This document shows positions 17,934 through 27,300 of a DNA stretch of 64,000 bases, piece by piece. Where the stretch lies: positions 1,054,001-1,118,000 of the forward strand of contig JAQJDB010000007.1 in assembly GCA_032139905.1 (NCBI GenBank). Reading direction: 5' to 3'. How positions within the stretch are numbered: position 1 is the stretch's first letter; every line of letters begins with the position of its first letter. A program made the position numbers and the translations under genes. The stretch comes from Nitrospira sp. MA-1. GTDB taxonomy: Bacteria; Nitrospirota; Nitrospiria; Nitrospirales; UBA8639. The notes beneath the pieces are model-generated. The model did no database searches, was not told the origin of the DNA, and saw nothing but the letters and a program-made list of their open reading frames with translations.

Positions 17934-18732
17934 GGTTTTGAGATGACTGCGCGAAATCAATAAAGGTTTTAATGAGTCCTGCGGGAGGAGAATTTGTGAC
18001 AAGGGTTAGTGGACGAGAGAGAGGAAACGTGCCTTTCCTGACTGTCTCGATCGTGGCCGGAATGTGTTGCAGCGGTAACAATCGGATGGGTATGCCATGG
18101 GTCGCATCATACTGGGCCGTGCCAATGGAGACATATCCGATAGCGTGAGGGTTGCCGGCTACTGTCTTAATGCCTTGTTCGTTATCCCCAATCACGACAT
18201 GGGCGTGGATATCCCGATTCTTGAGATTGAAATACTGAAGAAACAGTTCGAGTGTCGAGCGCCCTTCGGCTTTATTGACGACCAATGTAGGTGCCTCATT
18301 TCCGCCGGCTGTTTTCCAATTTGTGATTGTTCCGGTGTACATGTCTCTGATCTGAGCATCCGTCAAAAACTTTACGGGATTATCACGGTGTAGGATGATG
18401 GTAATGCCGTCATGGGCAATGATGGATCCAAATAGATGAGCTTCCTGAGGTTTCAGAGTCCGGGAGGCCATGCCGATATCCGCCAGGCCGGTCACTGCGT
18501 CTGCAATGCCGCGAGAGGAGCCTCCGGTTTGAACGTCTACCCGATTACCCGGATGGAGGGTCTCAAAGCGTTTGCCGATTTCGGATACCAACGGAGCCAT
18601 GGTGCTGGAGCCGGAGATGATCAGTCTTGTGTCTTCTGCCCGGGCGATTGGATATTCCCACGGCGGGAATGTCCATAAAAAATGGCTAATCAGGATAACT
18701 TTTAGTACGAAAAAAAAAGACGAAAAAACCAT
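17890..18732 (-). CDS. pstS: Second PstS-type phosphate-binding protein
   Basis: About 280 residues with an N-terminal hydrophobic signal (to about residue 32, ending ARA), then LIISGSSTMAPLVSEIGKRF, VQTGGSSRGIADAVTGLADI and NKAEGRSTLELFLQYF. The motifs are those of the shorter PstS subfamily, clearly different from the first PstS. The ATG at 18732 is chosen over a TTG three codons upstream. It is 32 bp after arsR in the same direction and overlaps pstC. Selectivity between phosphate and arsenate cannot be read from sequence, but the arsR linkage raises that question. Confidence 0.88.
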   Translation of the reverse strand: MVFSSFFFVLKVILISHFLWTFPPWEYPIARAEDTRLIISGSSTMAPLVSEIGKRFETLHPGNRVDVQTGGSSRGIADAVTGLADIGMASRTLKPQEAHLFGSIIAHDGITIILHRDNPVKFLTDAQIRDMYTGTITNWKTAGGNEAPTLVVNKAEGRSTLELFLQYFNLKNRDIHAHVVIGDNEQGIKTVAGNPHAIGYVSIGTAQYDATHGIPIRLLPLQHIPATIETVRKGTFPLSRPLTLVTNSPPAGLIKTFIDFAQSSQNHDLILQQYFAPLQE

Positions 18733-18772
18733 AAGGTGCAACAGGATTTTTGAAAGGGTAAAGAACGACGCG

Positions 18773-19072
18773 TTAATCGAAGGAAATTTTGCAGCACCCC
18801 AGATTGATGGCCTTGCCCGCCGTAGAATCTGCGACGCTTTCCGGTAATTGGTAAATCATGGTTTTCCCTTCCCGAGAGGATTCCACTAAGCCTGCGTCGC
18901 GAAGGATGGCCAAATGGTGGGACAATAAACTCTGTTCAACCTCCAACTCACCCATGAGTTCTCCGACATTTTTCGGCCCTGACATGAGTGATTCAAGCAC
19001 GCCGAGGCGGGTTGGGTCCGATAACACTTTCAATTTTTCCGCACAAGCGGGGGATGTAATCTTTGTTTTCAT
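18773..19072 (-). CDS. ArsR/SmtB family transcriptional repressor
   Basis: The 99-residue winged-helix protein has LKVLSDPTRLGVLESLMSG, the recognition helix region EVEQSLLSHHLAILRDAGLV and the wing SREGKTMIYQL. Cys residues lie at about 10 (SPAC) and near the C-terminus (GCC), which could form a metal or metalloid site; the classic ArsR ELCVCDL motif in helix 3 is absent. It is the first gene of the second pst set. ArsR-family proteins normally repress their own operon and release DNA on ligand binding. A perfect 12-bp palindrome 52 bp upstream is a candidate operator. The ligand is unknown; arsenite, another metal or redox are all possible. Confidence 0.88.
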   Translation of the reverse strand: MKTKITSPACAEKLKVLSDPTRLGVLESLMSGPKNVGELMGELEVEQSLLSHHLAILRDAGLVESSREGKTMIYQLPESVADSTAGKAINLGCCKISFD

Positions 19073-19123
19073 GGGGTGGAATGAAAATTTTTGAATGTAA
19101 AAACCTATTTAATATGATTATGT

Positions 19124-19135
19124 ATTCATATGAAT
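19124..19135. promoter_or_regulatory. Candidate ArsR operator palindrome
   Basis: ATTCATATGAAT is a perfect palindrome in an AT-rich stretch 52 bp before arsR. ArsR/SmtB repressors bind such AT-rich inverted repeats near their own promoters. Chance palindromes of this length occur in AT-rich DNA, so support is moderate. Confidence 0.45.
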
Positions 19136-19289
19136 GGAATTTAATATGGACCATTATTGTGAGTCAAGGTTTCATGGATGCAGTCGTACAGTATTTTGGA
19201 TAGCTTGGATATATTAGGTTTTCTAACGAAGGTAGCTACGATTTATACACTCAAAACGATAAATTCCAGCAGGGAGTCCTCAAATAAAA

Positions 19290-19328
19290 GTTAACGTATT
19301 TGTAACATGCGAGACATAATACCGACAC
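19290..19328 (+). promoter_or_regulatory. Pho box array upstream of the third pstS (four half-sites)
   Basis: The hexamers GTTAAC, TGTAAC, AGACAT and CGACAC start at 19290, 19301, 19312 and 19323, exactly 11 bases apart. This matches the layout before pstS and the porin. It is 128 bp before the third pstS gene and could also act on the divergent arsR operon. Confidence 0.65.
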
Positions 19329-19456
19329 AATACGTAGGTAGGCTCTATCCTCAATAATAGAAAATGTGAGAATGAGGGAAGGCTTCTTTCAATTTTTGTG
19401 AAAATGGTGGCATGAGAGACAATAAGGCATATTAATCCTTACTACGAGGGGCGAAC

Positions 19457-20497
19457 ATGAAATTGATAAGACTCAAGGTCCTTAAATCCAGTGTTTTGTT
19501 GGGCGTAATGTTGGTTGGGACACCTGTTATGGGAGAACACGATCTGTTTCCCCCTATCGATCAACAGATTCCTCATTACGCTTCACAAAGTGACGTATCA
19601 GGGAAGATCAACATAGTGGGCTCCAATACCATGGACCCAATTCTGAAGAAATGGAAAGACCAGTTGGGAAAAGTTCAACCTCATTTGGTCATTACCCTGG
19701 ACACGGAGGGTTCCAAAGTCGGATTTGAGTCGTTAATGAGTGGGAAAACCCACATGGCGGCCATGTCCCGTCCGCTGAAAAATGAGGAAATCGAGCTATT
19801 CACCAAACGGCTAGGGTACGCACCTACTACGGTACCCGTTGCCGTGGATGCATTTGCCGTCTTTGTGCATAAGGATAACCCGCTCGACCAAATCACCTTT
19901 CAACAATTAGATGCGGTGTTTTCCTCCGAAAGGCGACGAGGGGCTCAGGAGTCTCTGGACCATTGGGGCCAATTGGGCCTTTCCGGCAGCTGGAAACAAG
20001 CGCCTATCCTTGCGCAAATTCGGGATTCCAATTCAGGAACCGGACAGTTTTTCAGAGAATTAGTCTTGATGGGCGGAAAAGATAAAGAGTCGGTTGCGGT
20101 TCAACCAGGCGCCGCGTCGGTTGTCCATGCCGTTATGAATGATCCTTATGCCATAGGGTATAGTGGAATCGGCTATCGCACCGATTCCGTCAAACCCCTG
20201 CGTGTGGCTACCGAGGAAGGGAAGTCTTTTGTCGAGCCGACATTTGAATCCGCGAGCAATGGATCCTATCCACTTCGTCGGGTGCTCTATCTGTATGTGA
20301 ATCATTCCCCACAAGCACAGGATTCTCCTCTCCTGTCGGAGATTATCAAGTTTGCGGTAAGTCAGGAAGGCCAACAGGTTGTTGCCAAATCAGGCTTTTT
20401 CCCGTTACCCACCAAAGATTTGGTTGCCTTGTACGCCGACTGGTCTGAGCCGGTTACTTCCGCAGCCACCAATGGGAACCCCAAGGAAATCCGATAA
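19457..20497 (+). CDS. PstS-like substrate-binding protein (third copy, orphan)
   Basis: The 346-residue periplasmic protein has a signal peptide (1-26, ending VMG) and phosphate-binding-type motifs INIVGSNTMDPILKKW, LDTEGSKVGFESLMSGKTHM and IRDSNSGTGQFFREL. It ends with PBP-like FAVSQEGQQVVAKSGFFPL. The pattern is that of the PstS/SphX group, but with SNTMDP in place of SSTV, so the ligand may be phosphate or another oxyanion. No permease or ATPase gene adjoins. It has its own phased Pho-like array. It could feed one of the two Pst permeases or serve as a sensor or scavenger. Confidence 0.85.
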   Translation: MKLIRLKVLKSSVLLGVMLVGTPVMGEHDLFPPIDQQIPHYASQSDVSGKINIVGSNTMDPILKKWKDQLGKVQPHLVITLDTEGSKVGFESLMSGKTHMAAMSRPLKNEEIELFTKRLGYAPTTVPVAVDAFAVFVHKDNPLDQITFQQLDAVFSSERRRGAQESLDHWGQLGLSGSWKQAPILAQIRDSNSGTGQFFRELVLMGGKDKESVAVQPGAASVVHAVMNDPYAIGYSGIGYRTDSVKPLRVATEEGKSFVEPTFESASNGSYPLRRVLYLYVNHSPQAQDSPLLSEIIKFAVSQEGQQVVAKSGFFPLPTKDLVALYADWSEPVTSAATNGNPKEIR

Positions 20498-20533
20498 TCT
20501 CTTCCAGAATTAGAGGGTCGGAACAAGCCTCGA

Positions 20534-20737
20534 TTGTTCCTCAAATTTGCAAGGCAAATCAGAGGTGGAGCTGTTTTCAGCGATTCTGTCTTACGAGGCG
20601 GAAACGCTAAAGTTTTGGATATTGTTCTGACAGGCCCGGCGTCTGTGGTTCATGCAATAAAGCATGATCCTATTGCTGGAGGATTAAGCGGAATTGGCTA
20701 TCGCACGAATTCTCTTAGACACTGCGGCGGGAATTAA
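20534..20737 (+). pseudogene. Decayed fragment of a second orphan pstS-like gene
   Basis: The translation contains GPASVVHAIKHDPIAGGLSG and IGYRTNSLR, which line up with GAASVVHAVMNDPYAIGYSG and IGYRTDSVK of the gene just upstream. A preceding stretch (FSDSVLRGGNAK) matches FRELVLMGGKDK. Only about 55 residues of the roughly 345 remain, without signal peptide or binding motifs, so this is a remnant of a tandem duplicate. The divergence shows that it is not a recent copy. Confidence 0.75.
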
Positions 20738-20776
20738 CGAATCGACCACTGACATTCTCCGGATTGATAATCAGGA

Positions 20777-21667
20777 TTATACGAGTGAAGGATGTGGAGC
20801 GGGGCTGACGTCCACGGACACGGCGAGGGTATGGTGTCCGCCTCCAACCATGAAGCCATTAATCGGACTGACATCTCCATAATCCCTTCCCCAGGCCAAG
20901 GTGATGTGTTCATCGCCGGGAATGATATTGTTGGTGGGATCAAAGTCGACCCACCCGAGGCCGGGACTCCATGCGGCTAACCAGGCATGTGAGGCATCGG
21001 CACCTACCAGTTTCTCCTGTCCTTCAGGTGGATGCGTCAAAAGGTATCCACTAATATACCGTGCGGGCACACCAAGGCTGCGGAGTGCGGCGATTTCCAA
21101 ATGCGCAAAGTCCTGGCACACCCCTTTTCGTGAGGTGAGGACATCTTGAACCGGTGTGGAAACTTCCGTCACACCTCCTTCGTACGTGAATTCCTGAAAA
21201 ATTCGGCTGGTTAAATCCATGACTCCGGCCAGAAGGGGGCGTCCGGCTGGAAAACACTCACGAACAAAATCATATGTGGCATCGTCCATGGTGATGTACG
21301 GGGAGTCATACATAAATTGTTGGGCTTCCAGATTCGGCGTGTCCAACGGATTCTGGAGTTGTTGGACGACTTGATCCCAGGGCGGACTTTGATCCAATGG
21401 GATCGGATCAGGCTTCATGACATCCACTAAGGTTTTGGCTTCGACGATCAATTCGGGATGGGGCGTTTGAATGGTCAAATGGGTGATCGGGTTCCCAAAA
21501 TAGTCTATGCCATCTGAACGGACAGATGGCGTCGGGTCAAACCTCATCGTCGATCGGAGGCAATGTTGTCGGGGATGGGACCGGGGAGTGAGACGCAACA
21601 CATGATGAGAAATGGCAACAGGCTGTGTATAGGCAAAAGTTGTCCGGTGAGTGACCTGATATTTCAC
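20777..21667 (-). CDS. Transglutaminase-like family protein with N-terminal beta domain
   Basis: The 296-residue protein has the bacterial transglutaminase N-terminal domain (YQVTHRTTFAYTQPVAISHH, residues 3-80), then the papain-like transglutaminase core. Catalytic residues are Cys184 (SRKGVCQDFAH), His227 (GADASHAWLA) and Asp243 (WVDFDPTN). No signal peptide is present. Members of this group occur beside circularly permuted ATP-grasp and alpha-E proteins, where they are proposed to cut or transfer at amide bonds of a peptide or peptide-modified protein. The start overlaps the stop of the 864-residue gene (ATGA), so the two are translated together. The substrate is unknown. Confidence 0.9.
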   Translation of the reverse strand: MKYQVTHRTTFAYTQPVAISHHVLRLTPRSHPRQHCLRSTMRFDPTPSVRSDGIDYFGNPITHLTIQTPHPELIVEAKTLVDVMKPDPIPLDQSPPWDQVVQQLQNPLDTPNLEAQQFMYDSPYITMDDATYDFVRECFPAGRPLLAGVMDLTSRIFQEFTYEGGVTEVSTPVQDVLTSRKGVCQDFAHLEIAALRSLGVPARYISGYLLTHPPEGQEKLVGADASHAWLAAWSPGLGWVDFDPTNNIIPGDEHITLAWGRDYGDVSPINGFMVGGGHHTLAVSVDVSPAPHPSLV

Positions 21668-24258
21668 GGAATGCCCTCAAGCCATTGAGGCCCGGAAATG
21701 CGTTGAGCCAATGAATGACTGAAAAAGGTATGAGCCACGACATCGGAGAGTTGATGCACGTGTTGATCCAGTTGTTTGAGGAGGCGTTCCAGATTGACTC
21801 GCACTCCGGTTTTTGTCGTGGATTGAGCGAGTTCCATCATGTCGGCCAGTCGAATATCCGTCCACCCACGTGTGGTAATCCTTAGTGCCGGGTTGATGGA
21901 AGCAGCGGCTTCTTCTCGAGGCAACGCGTTGATGTGTGCCTCGATCGTTGATAATTGGAAAATAATTGAACGGGGGTTGGTGTCATCGGCCAATAGTAAA
22001 TCCAAGACCGCTGCAAGTTTGGCTTCGGCCTTATATCGGGTTCGGTAGGTAATGGAGGCGTCGGCTAATTCCAGAAGCAGATTGAGGGCGCCGGTGGTTT
22101 CCGGTGTTCCTCGTGATGCCAAATGACGGATGAGTTTGGATAAATGTCTCACGCGTTCCAGGCGCCGTCCCATTTCCAAAAAACGCCAGGCATAACTGCG
22201 AGTCATATTTTCCATAACCATCCCATTCAACGCGGCCAGATGTTGTATCATCCGGCTCAGTAGGCGAATGGCATCGTCGATGCTTTGTCCTTTGGTCTGG
22301 GCCCATTCCTTCGGCACGCCGGTGAGTTCCATTAAAATATTCCAGGTGTCGAGAGACAACCGGTGGCGGACCAGTTCTGCGGTGCGTCGCACATTCTGGA
22401 GAATGGTTGCCAGGCCGTCCGGCGTATCCGGGTCAAATAAAATCGTTCGGAGTTCCGCCTCCACCGCACCGGCTCCACCTTCTACCGCGCGTTTGGCCCG
22501 ACGGGGGGATAAATGTTTTTGCATCACGAGTAGGGAAACCAAACGATTCAGGGTCTCGGGGTCATCTCCGATTCCCGCCTCTCCGCTCATGCGTAAGACC
22601 AGGCTTCGTAATAAACGGATCGCGCCCTCGGCGCGTTCCGTGTAACGTCCCAGCCAGAAAAGATTGTCAGCGGTTCGACTGGGTAGATCCCGTCCTCCTC
22701 GCCGAAGTTGAAGCGTATGATGGGGAAGTGTGACGGCTGCCGGGATATCAAGAGGACCATTCGATTTCACCCAGGTGTCTTTACTGAAATCACCGGGCTC
22801 ATGCCAGTGACCACGGGGATCTGATTGAACCGATACGCGAGCCAGTCCCCCAGGCATGACGGTATAGCCGTCCTTTGTGGCTGTCAGATAAATGCGGACG
22901 GTCATGGGGGCGGGTTTGAGTTCATCCTGAGACGTCCAAAATGGAGTCGTGGATGGGGAAACGATTTCACGTCCCACGTACTCATGCCCACGCCGGGCAA
23001 TGGCTTGAGCCAGGGCTTTACGGTCTTGCTCATTCAGGTCAGGCCCGAAGGAAGACAGACGGTCGTGGGTGAGGCCCCGCTTGGGGGTCAATACGCGACG
23101 AATTAACAAATGATCCATATTGTCAAGCACGTAGGCCCGCTCGTTGGCTTGTCCACACCACCAGGTGGCGACACTGGGAATTTTAAGCCCTTCACCAAAA
23201 AAGAATTTGGATAACGTCGGCAGAAAGCTTAAGAGGACTTCGCTTTCGATCAATCCGCTCCCGAGCGCGTTGGCCATCGTGACATGTCCGGCTCGAATGG
23301 CTTGAAGTAACCCAGGGACACCTGTGCTGGATTCCGTCATCAATTCGAGGGGATCGCACAAGTCGGAATAAATCCGCCGCAAGACCAGATCAACGGGTTT
23401 GAGACCATCGACCGTTTTCAGGAACAGCCGTTCATCACGTACGGTCATGTCCGACCCTTCGACGATCGGGTATCCCAGATACCGGGCCAGGTACGCATGT
23501 TCAAAATACGCCATGTTTTCTGGGCCTGGTGAGAGCACGACCGCCATGGGATCTTCCCGTTGGGAAAACTGGCGAAAGCTCTCGCTGAAGGTCTGGAAAA
23601 AGGAAGAGAGTCGTTGGACCTGTGTCCGGGCAAATAGATTGGGTAACGACCTGGAGACGATAATACGATTTTCGAGGGCGAATCCGGCACCGGTGGGCGC
23701 TTCGGTGCGATCCCGCAAGACCCACCAATTTCCGTCCGGCGCTCGCGCCACATCGAACGCCAGGAAATGTAAGTAGGTGCCTCCCGCCACCGGTACGCCG
23801 TGACAGGGCTGCAAAAACTGGGGATTTCCAAACACGACAGCAGGGGGTAAGGTTCCATTTTTCAGCAATTGTTGCGGACCATACAAATCACTCAAGATAT
23901 GGTTGAGGAGGCGGGCTCGTTGAATCAGCCCTGATTCGAGGTGTTGCCATTCCTCTTGGCTGATCAACAGGGGAAATAAGTCTAGTTGCCAGGGTCTGTC
24001 AGATTGTCGTCCATTCTGACCGGCAAGATACGTCATGCCGTCATCCTTCAACATTCGTGCGGCAGTTTCGTGAGCCTGACGGCGCTGGGTGGCGTCCAGG
24101 CTCCCGAACTGTTTCAACAGATTCTGCCAATGCGAACGGACGGACCCGTCAGACGCCACGAGTTCATCAAAGGTATCCGGTTGAGGCGGGTACATCGTTG
24201 AGGGCTGGGAAAGGGAATCCGGTGGTTCGGGAGAAAGGGAGGCCGCCATGGAATCCAT
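21664..24258 (-). CDS. Circularly permuted ATP-grasp fused to alpha-E domain
   Basis: The 864-residue fusion has an N-terminal circularly permuted ATP-grasp (about 60-510; WWVLRDRTEAPTGAGFALEN, VVLSPGPENMAYFEHAYLAR, DLVLRRIYSDLCDPLEL) and a C-terminal helical alpha-E domain (about 530-850, beginning with SRTADNLFWLGRYTERAE). ATP-grasp enzymes of this class are predicted amide- or peptide-bond-forming ligases; alpha-E is predicted to be a partner module. The two functions exist as separate genes at 27950 and 29414, so this is a fused paralogue. It overlaps the transglutaminase gene by four bases and lies 72 bp from the DUF2126 gene, forming a three-gene minus-strand operon. The exact start (24258 or 24249) is uncertain. 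Confidence 0.9.
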   Translation of the reverse strand: MDSMAASLSPEPPDSLSQPSTMYPPQPDTFDELVASDGSVRSHWQNLLKQFGSLDATQRRQAHETAARMLKDDGMTYLAGQNGRQSDRPWQLDLFPLLISQEEWQHLESGLIQRARLLNHILSDLYGPQQLLKNGTLPPAVVFGNPQFLQPCHGVPVAGGTYLHFLAFDVARAPDGNWWVLRDRTEAPTGAGFALENRIIVSRSLPNLFARTQVQRLSSFFQTFSESFRQFSQREDPMAVVLSPGPENMAYFEHAYLARYLGYPIVEGSDMTVRDERLFLKTVDGLKPVDLVLRRIYSDLCDPLELMTESSTGVPGLLQAIRAGHVTMANALGSGLIESEVLLSFLPTLSKFFFGEGLKIPSVATWWCGQANERAYVLDNMDHLLIRRVLTPKRGLTHDRLSSFGPDLNEQDRKALAQAIARRGHEYVGREIVSPSTTPFWTSQDELKPAPMTVRIYLTATKDGYTVMPGGLARVSVQSDPRGHWHEPGDFSKDTWVKSNGPLDIPAAVTLPHHTLQLRRGGRDLPSRTADNLFWLGRYTERAEGAIRLLRSLVLRMSGEAGIGDDPETLNRLVSLLVMQKHLSPRRAKRAVEGGAGAVEAELRTILFDPDTPDGLATILQNVRRTAELVRHRLSLDTWNILMELTGVPKEWAQTKGQSIDDAIRLLSRMIQHLAALNGMVMENMTRSYAWRFLEMGRRLERVRHLSKLIRHLASRGTPETTGALNLLLELADASITYRTRYKAEAKLAAVLDLLLADDTNPRSIIFQLSTIEAHINALPREEAAASINPALRITTRGWTDIRLADMMELAQSTTKTGVRVNLERLLKQLDQHVHQLSDVVAHTFFSHSLAQRISGPQWLEGIP

Positions 24259-24330
24259 CAGAGTGTTGTTCTTCGAAAGACGATCAAAATTACCTTACCG
24301 TTTCCTGAATACACTGTCTAGGTTACGTGA

Positions 24331-27300
24331 TTACGCCGGCCAACGGAGGTCGAGGGTACAAGGAAATTCCGGGCGAGAAGTATCTGGTGGTTCGGCATAG
24401 GGTCCCGCGGTATGACCAAAGGCATGAAACCTGGCCAACCGGCGGCTTTCGGCTTCATAGGCGTTGACGGGGAAATGTTCAAAATTCCGTCCGCCCGGAT
24501 GAACCACATGGTAGGTGCACCCGGCAACCGCCCGTTGGGCCCATTGATCGTAAATGTCAAAAGTCAGCGGGGCGTCAATTCCGATTTTGGGATGTAAACA
24601 GTTTGGAGGCTGCCAGGCCCGGTACCGGACGCCGCCGACCGCCTCTCCTTGCCGTCCGGTTGGTGTCATCGGTACGCGTTTGCCATTGCAGGCGATGATA
24701 TAACGGTTTTCTGTTGACCCGGACAGCTTGATCTGTAGCCGTTCGACCGAAGAATCCACATATCGCACAGTGCCTCCAGGGGCTCCTTGTTCTCCCATCA
24801 CATGCCATGGTTCCAGAGCCTGTCGAACTTCCATGACCAGACTGCCATAGTTGATCGAACCAAAGAGCGGAAAACGAAACTCCAGGTGAGGCGCGAACCA
24901 GTCTTCATGCAGTTCGTACCCGGCGCGGTTCATCTCTTGGATGACCTCATGGAGATCCTGAGCGAGGAAATGTGGGAGCATGAAGCGATCATGGAGTTGG
25001 GTGCCCCATCGAACAAGGTTTCCCTGGTCCGGAGATTTCCAAAAACGGGCGACGAGCGCAAGGAGGAGAACCTGTTGAGCCAGACTCATGCGTTCATGGG
25101 GCGGCATCTCGAAGGCCCGGAATTCCACCAAACCGAGTCGACCGGTCGGGCCATCAGGGGAATAGAGTTTGTCGATACAAATTTCCGTGCGATGCGTATT
25201 CCCTGTGACATCAATGAGCAAATTTCGAAAGATCCGATCAACCAACCACGGAAGTGGGGGCGCATCGACGTTGGGGGGAGGAACCTGGGCAAATCCCAGT
25301 TCCAGTTCATACAAGGAATCATGCCGGGCTTCATCGATGCGGGGAGCCTGACTGGTCGGGCCGATGAAGAGACCGGAAAAAACATAGGAGAGGGAAGGGT
25401 GACGTTGCCAGTAGGCGATCAGGCTCCGGAGGAGGTCTGGCCGACGCAGAAAGGGGCTGTCGGCAGGGGTGCTGCCTCCCATGACCACATGATTGCCTCC
25501 CCCGGTTCCCGTGTGTCGTCCATCCAACATGAACTTTTCCGTGCCTAATCGGCAGAGCCTCGCTTCTTCATAGATGGCCGTGGTAATCGCGACCATGTCC
25601 GCCCAATTTTTCGCGGGGTGGATATTGACCTCGAGCACTCCAGGATCAGGAGTGATTTTCAAAACGTTGATACGAGGGTCATAGGGGGGCGTGTAGCCTT
25701 CCAAGTGAATTGGCTGGTTTAATTCCGCAGCGGTGTCCTTAACGACGGCGACCAGATCAAGATAATCTTCAGCCGATTCCAGAGGCGGCATGAACACGCA
25801 GAGGTGCCCGTTACGAGGTTCCACCGTGAGAGATGCGCGAACCACACCTCCTGCGCCGACCCCGCTTTTTTGTCCCATGATCACTTGAGCCGGTTCATGT
25901 GGCCCCCCTTCTCCCTGTAGTTTCTGAAGCCGGCGTTCCTGAAGGGAGGATTCCTGAATCGGATCGGGTAGGGGCCCTCGGATGTCAAATGGGTCCGTCG
26001 GAATGATATAGGGATAATCTTTGGGATCAATAACCGGTAATGACGGGAGGGGCAATCGAAAACCGATTGGCGAGTCACCCGGGACCAAAAACAAGTGCTG
26101 ACTGCGTGTGGTCCATGCTGCGGTGACCCAGCGACGAGGGCCGTCCTTGGCATTCCATCGTTGCAATGGCAGGACATAGCCTGCCGGTTTACCCAGACCG
26201 CGTTCATATACTTTGGCGAGTCGGGCACGAGCCATGGGGTCGTCGAGATTATTGGTGGCCGGTTCGAGGTTTTCCGGCAGCTTTCGTTCCTGACCGATGA
26301 AATGCCAGGGATCTTCATAGACGGGTTGAATGGTTTTGGTACCCACTTCTACCCGATTGGCGATTCCCTGAATGAAGTGATTGGCATCATCGGCTGAAAT
26401 GTTTGAGGCTTGATTTTCCTCGGCGAAGAACTGGTCTTCCTGCCAGATCGGTTTACCATCCTGTCGCCAATAGAGACTGAATGCCCAGCGTGGCAACGGT
26501 TCGCCGGGATACCATTTCCCCTGGCCAAAGTGCAGAAGTCCGCCCGGAGCGAAGCGCTCCCTCAAGTGTTTGATCAGTTTAGCCGCCAACGGGCGTTTCG
26601 TATCGCCGACGGCCTCCGTATTCCATTCAGGAGCATCGGGATGATCAATGGAGATAAAGGTGGGTTCCCCGCCAATGGTGAGCCGGACATCATTGGCCGC
26701 CATTTCCTGATCCAACCGTTGTCCAAATGTGTCGATGGCTTGCCATTGTTCCTCGGTGTAGGGCTTGGTGACCCGTGGCGTCTCAACAATACGAGTGACC
26801 GACATCTCATGGGAAAATGTCGTTTCGCAAATATCCATAACCCCGCTAATGGGCGCGGCGGTCAGCGGATGGGGCGTGCAGGCAAGCGGAATGTGCCCTT
26901 CTCCGGCCAACAGGCCGGACGTGGCATCAAGTCCCACCCATCCGGCTCCAGGCAGATAGGCCTCGACCCAGGCGTGAAGGTCTGTGAAGTCATGATCGGC
27001 ACCAGATGGACCATCCAACGATTTCACATCGGCGACAAGCTGAATCAAATAGCCAGAGACAAATCGACTGGCAATTCCAAGGTGGCGAAGAATCTGCACG
27101 AGGAGCCAACCGGTGTCCCGGCACGATCCACGGCCAAGTTCAAGCGTCTCATCAGGGGTTTGCACGCCGGGTTCCATGCGGACGACGTAGTCGATTTGAG
27201 ACTTGAGTTGCTGATTGAGACTCATGAGAAAGGGAACGGTCGGATCTTCGTGTGGCGCGGTGAATGATCGCAGCCATTCCTGCAATCGAGGGCCAGGTGG

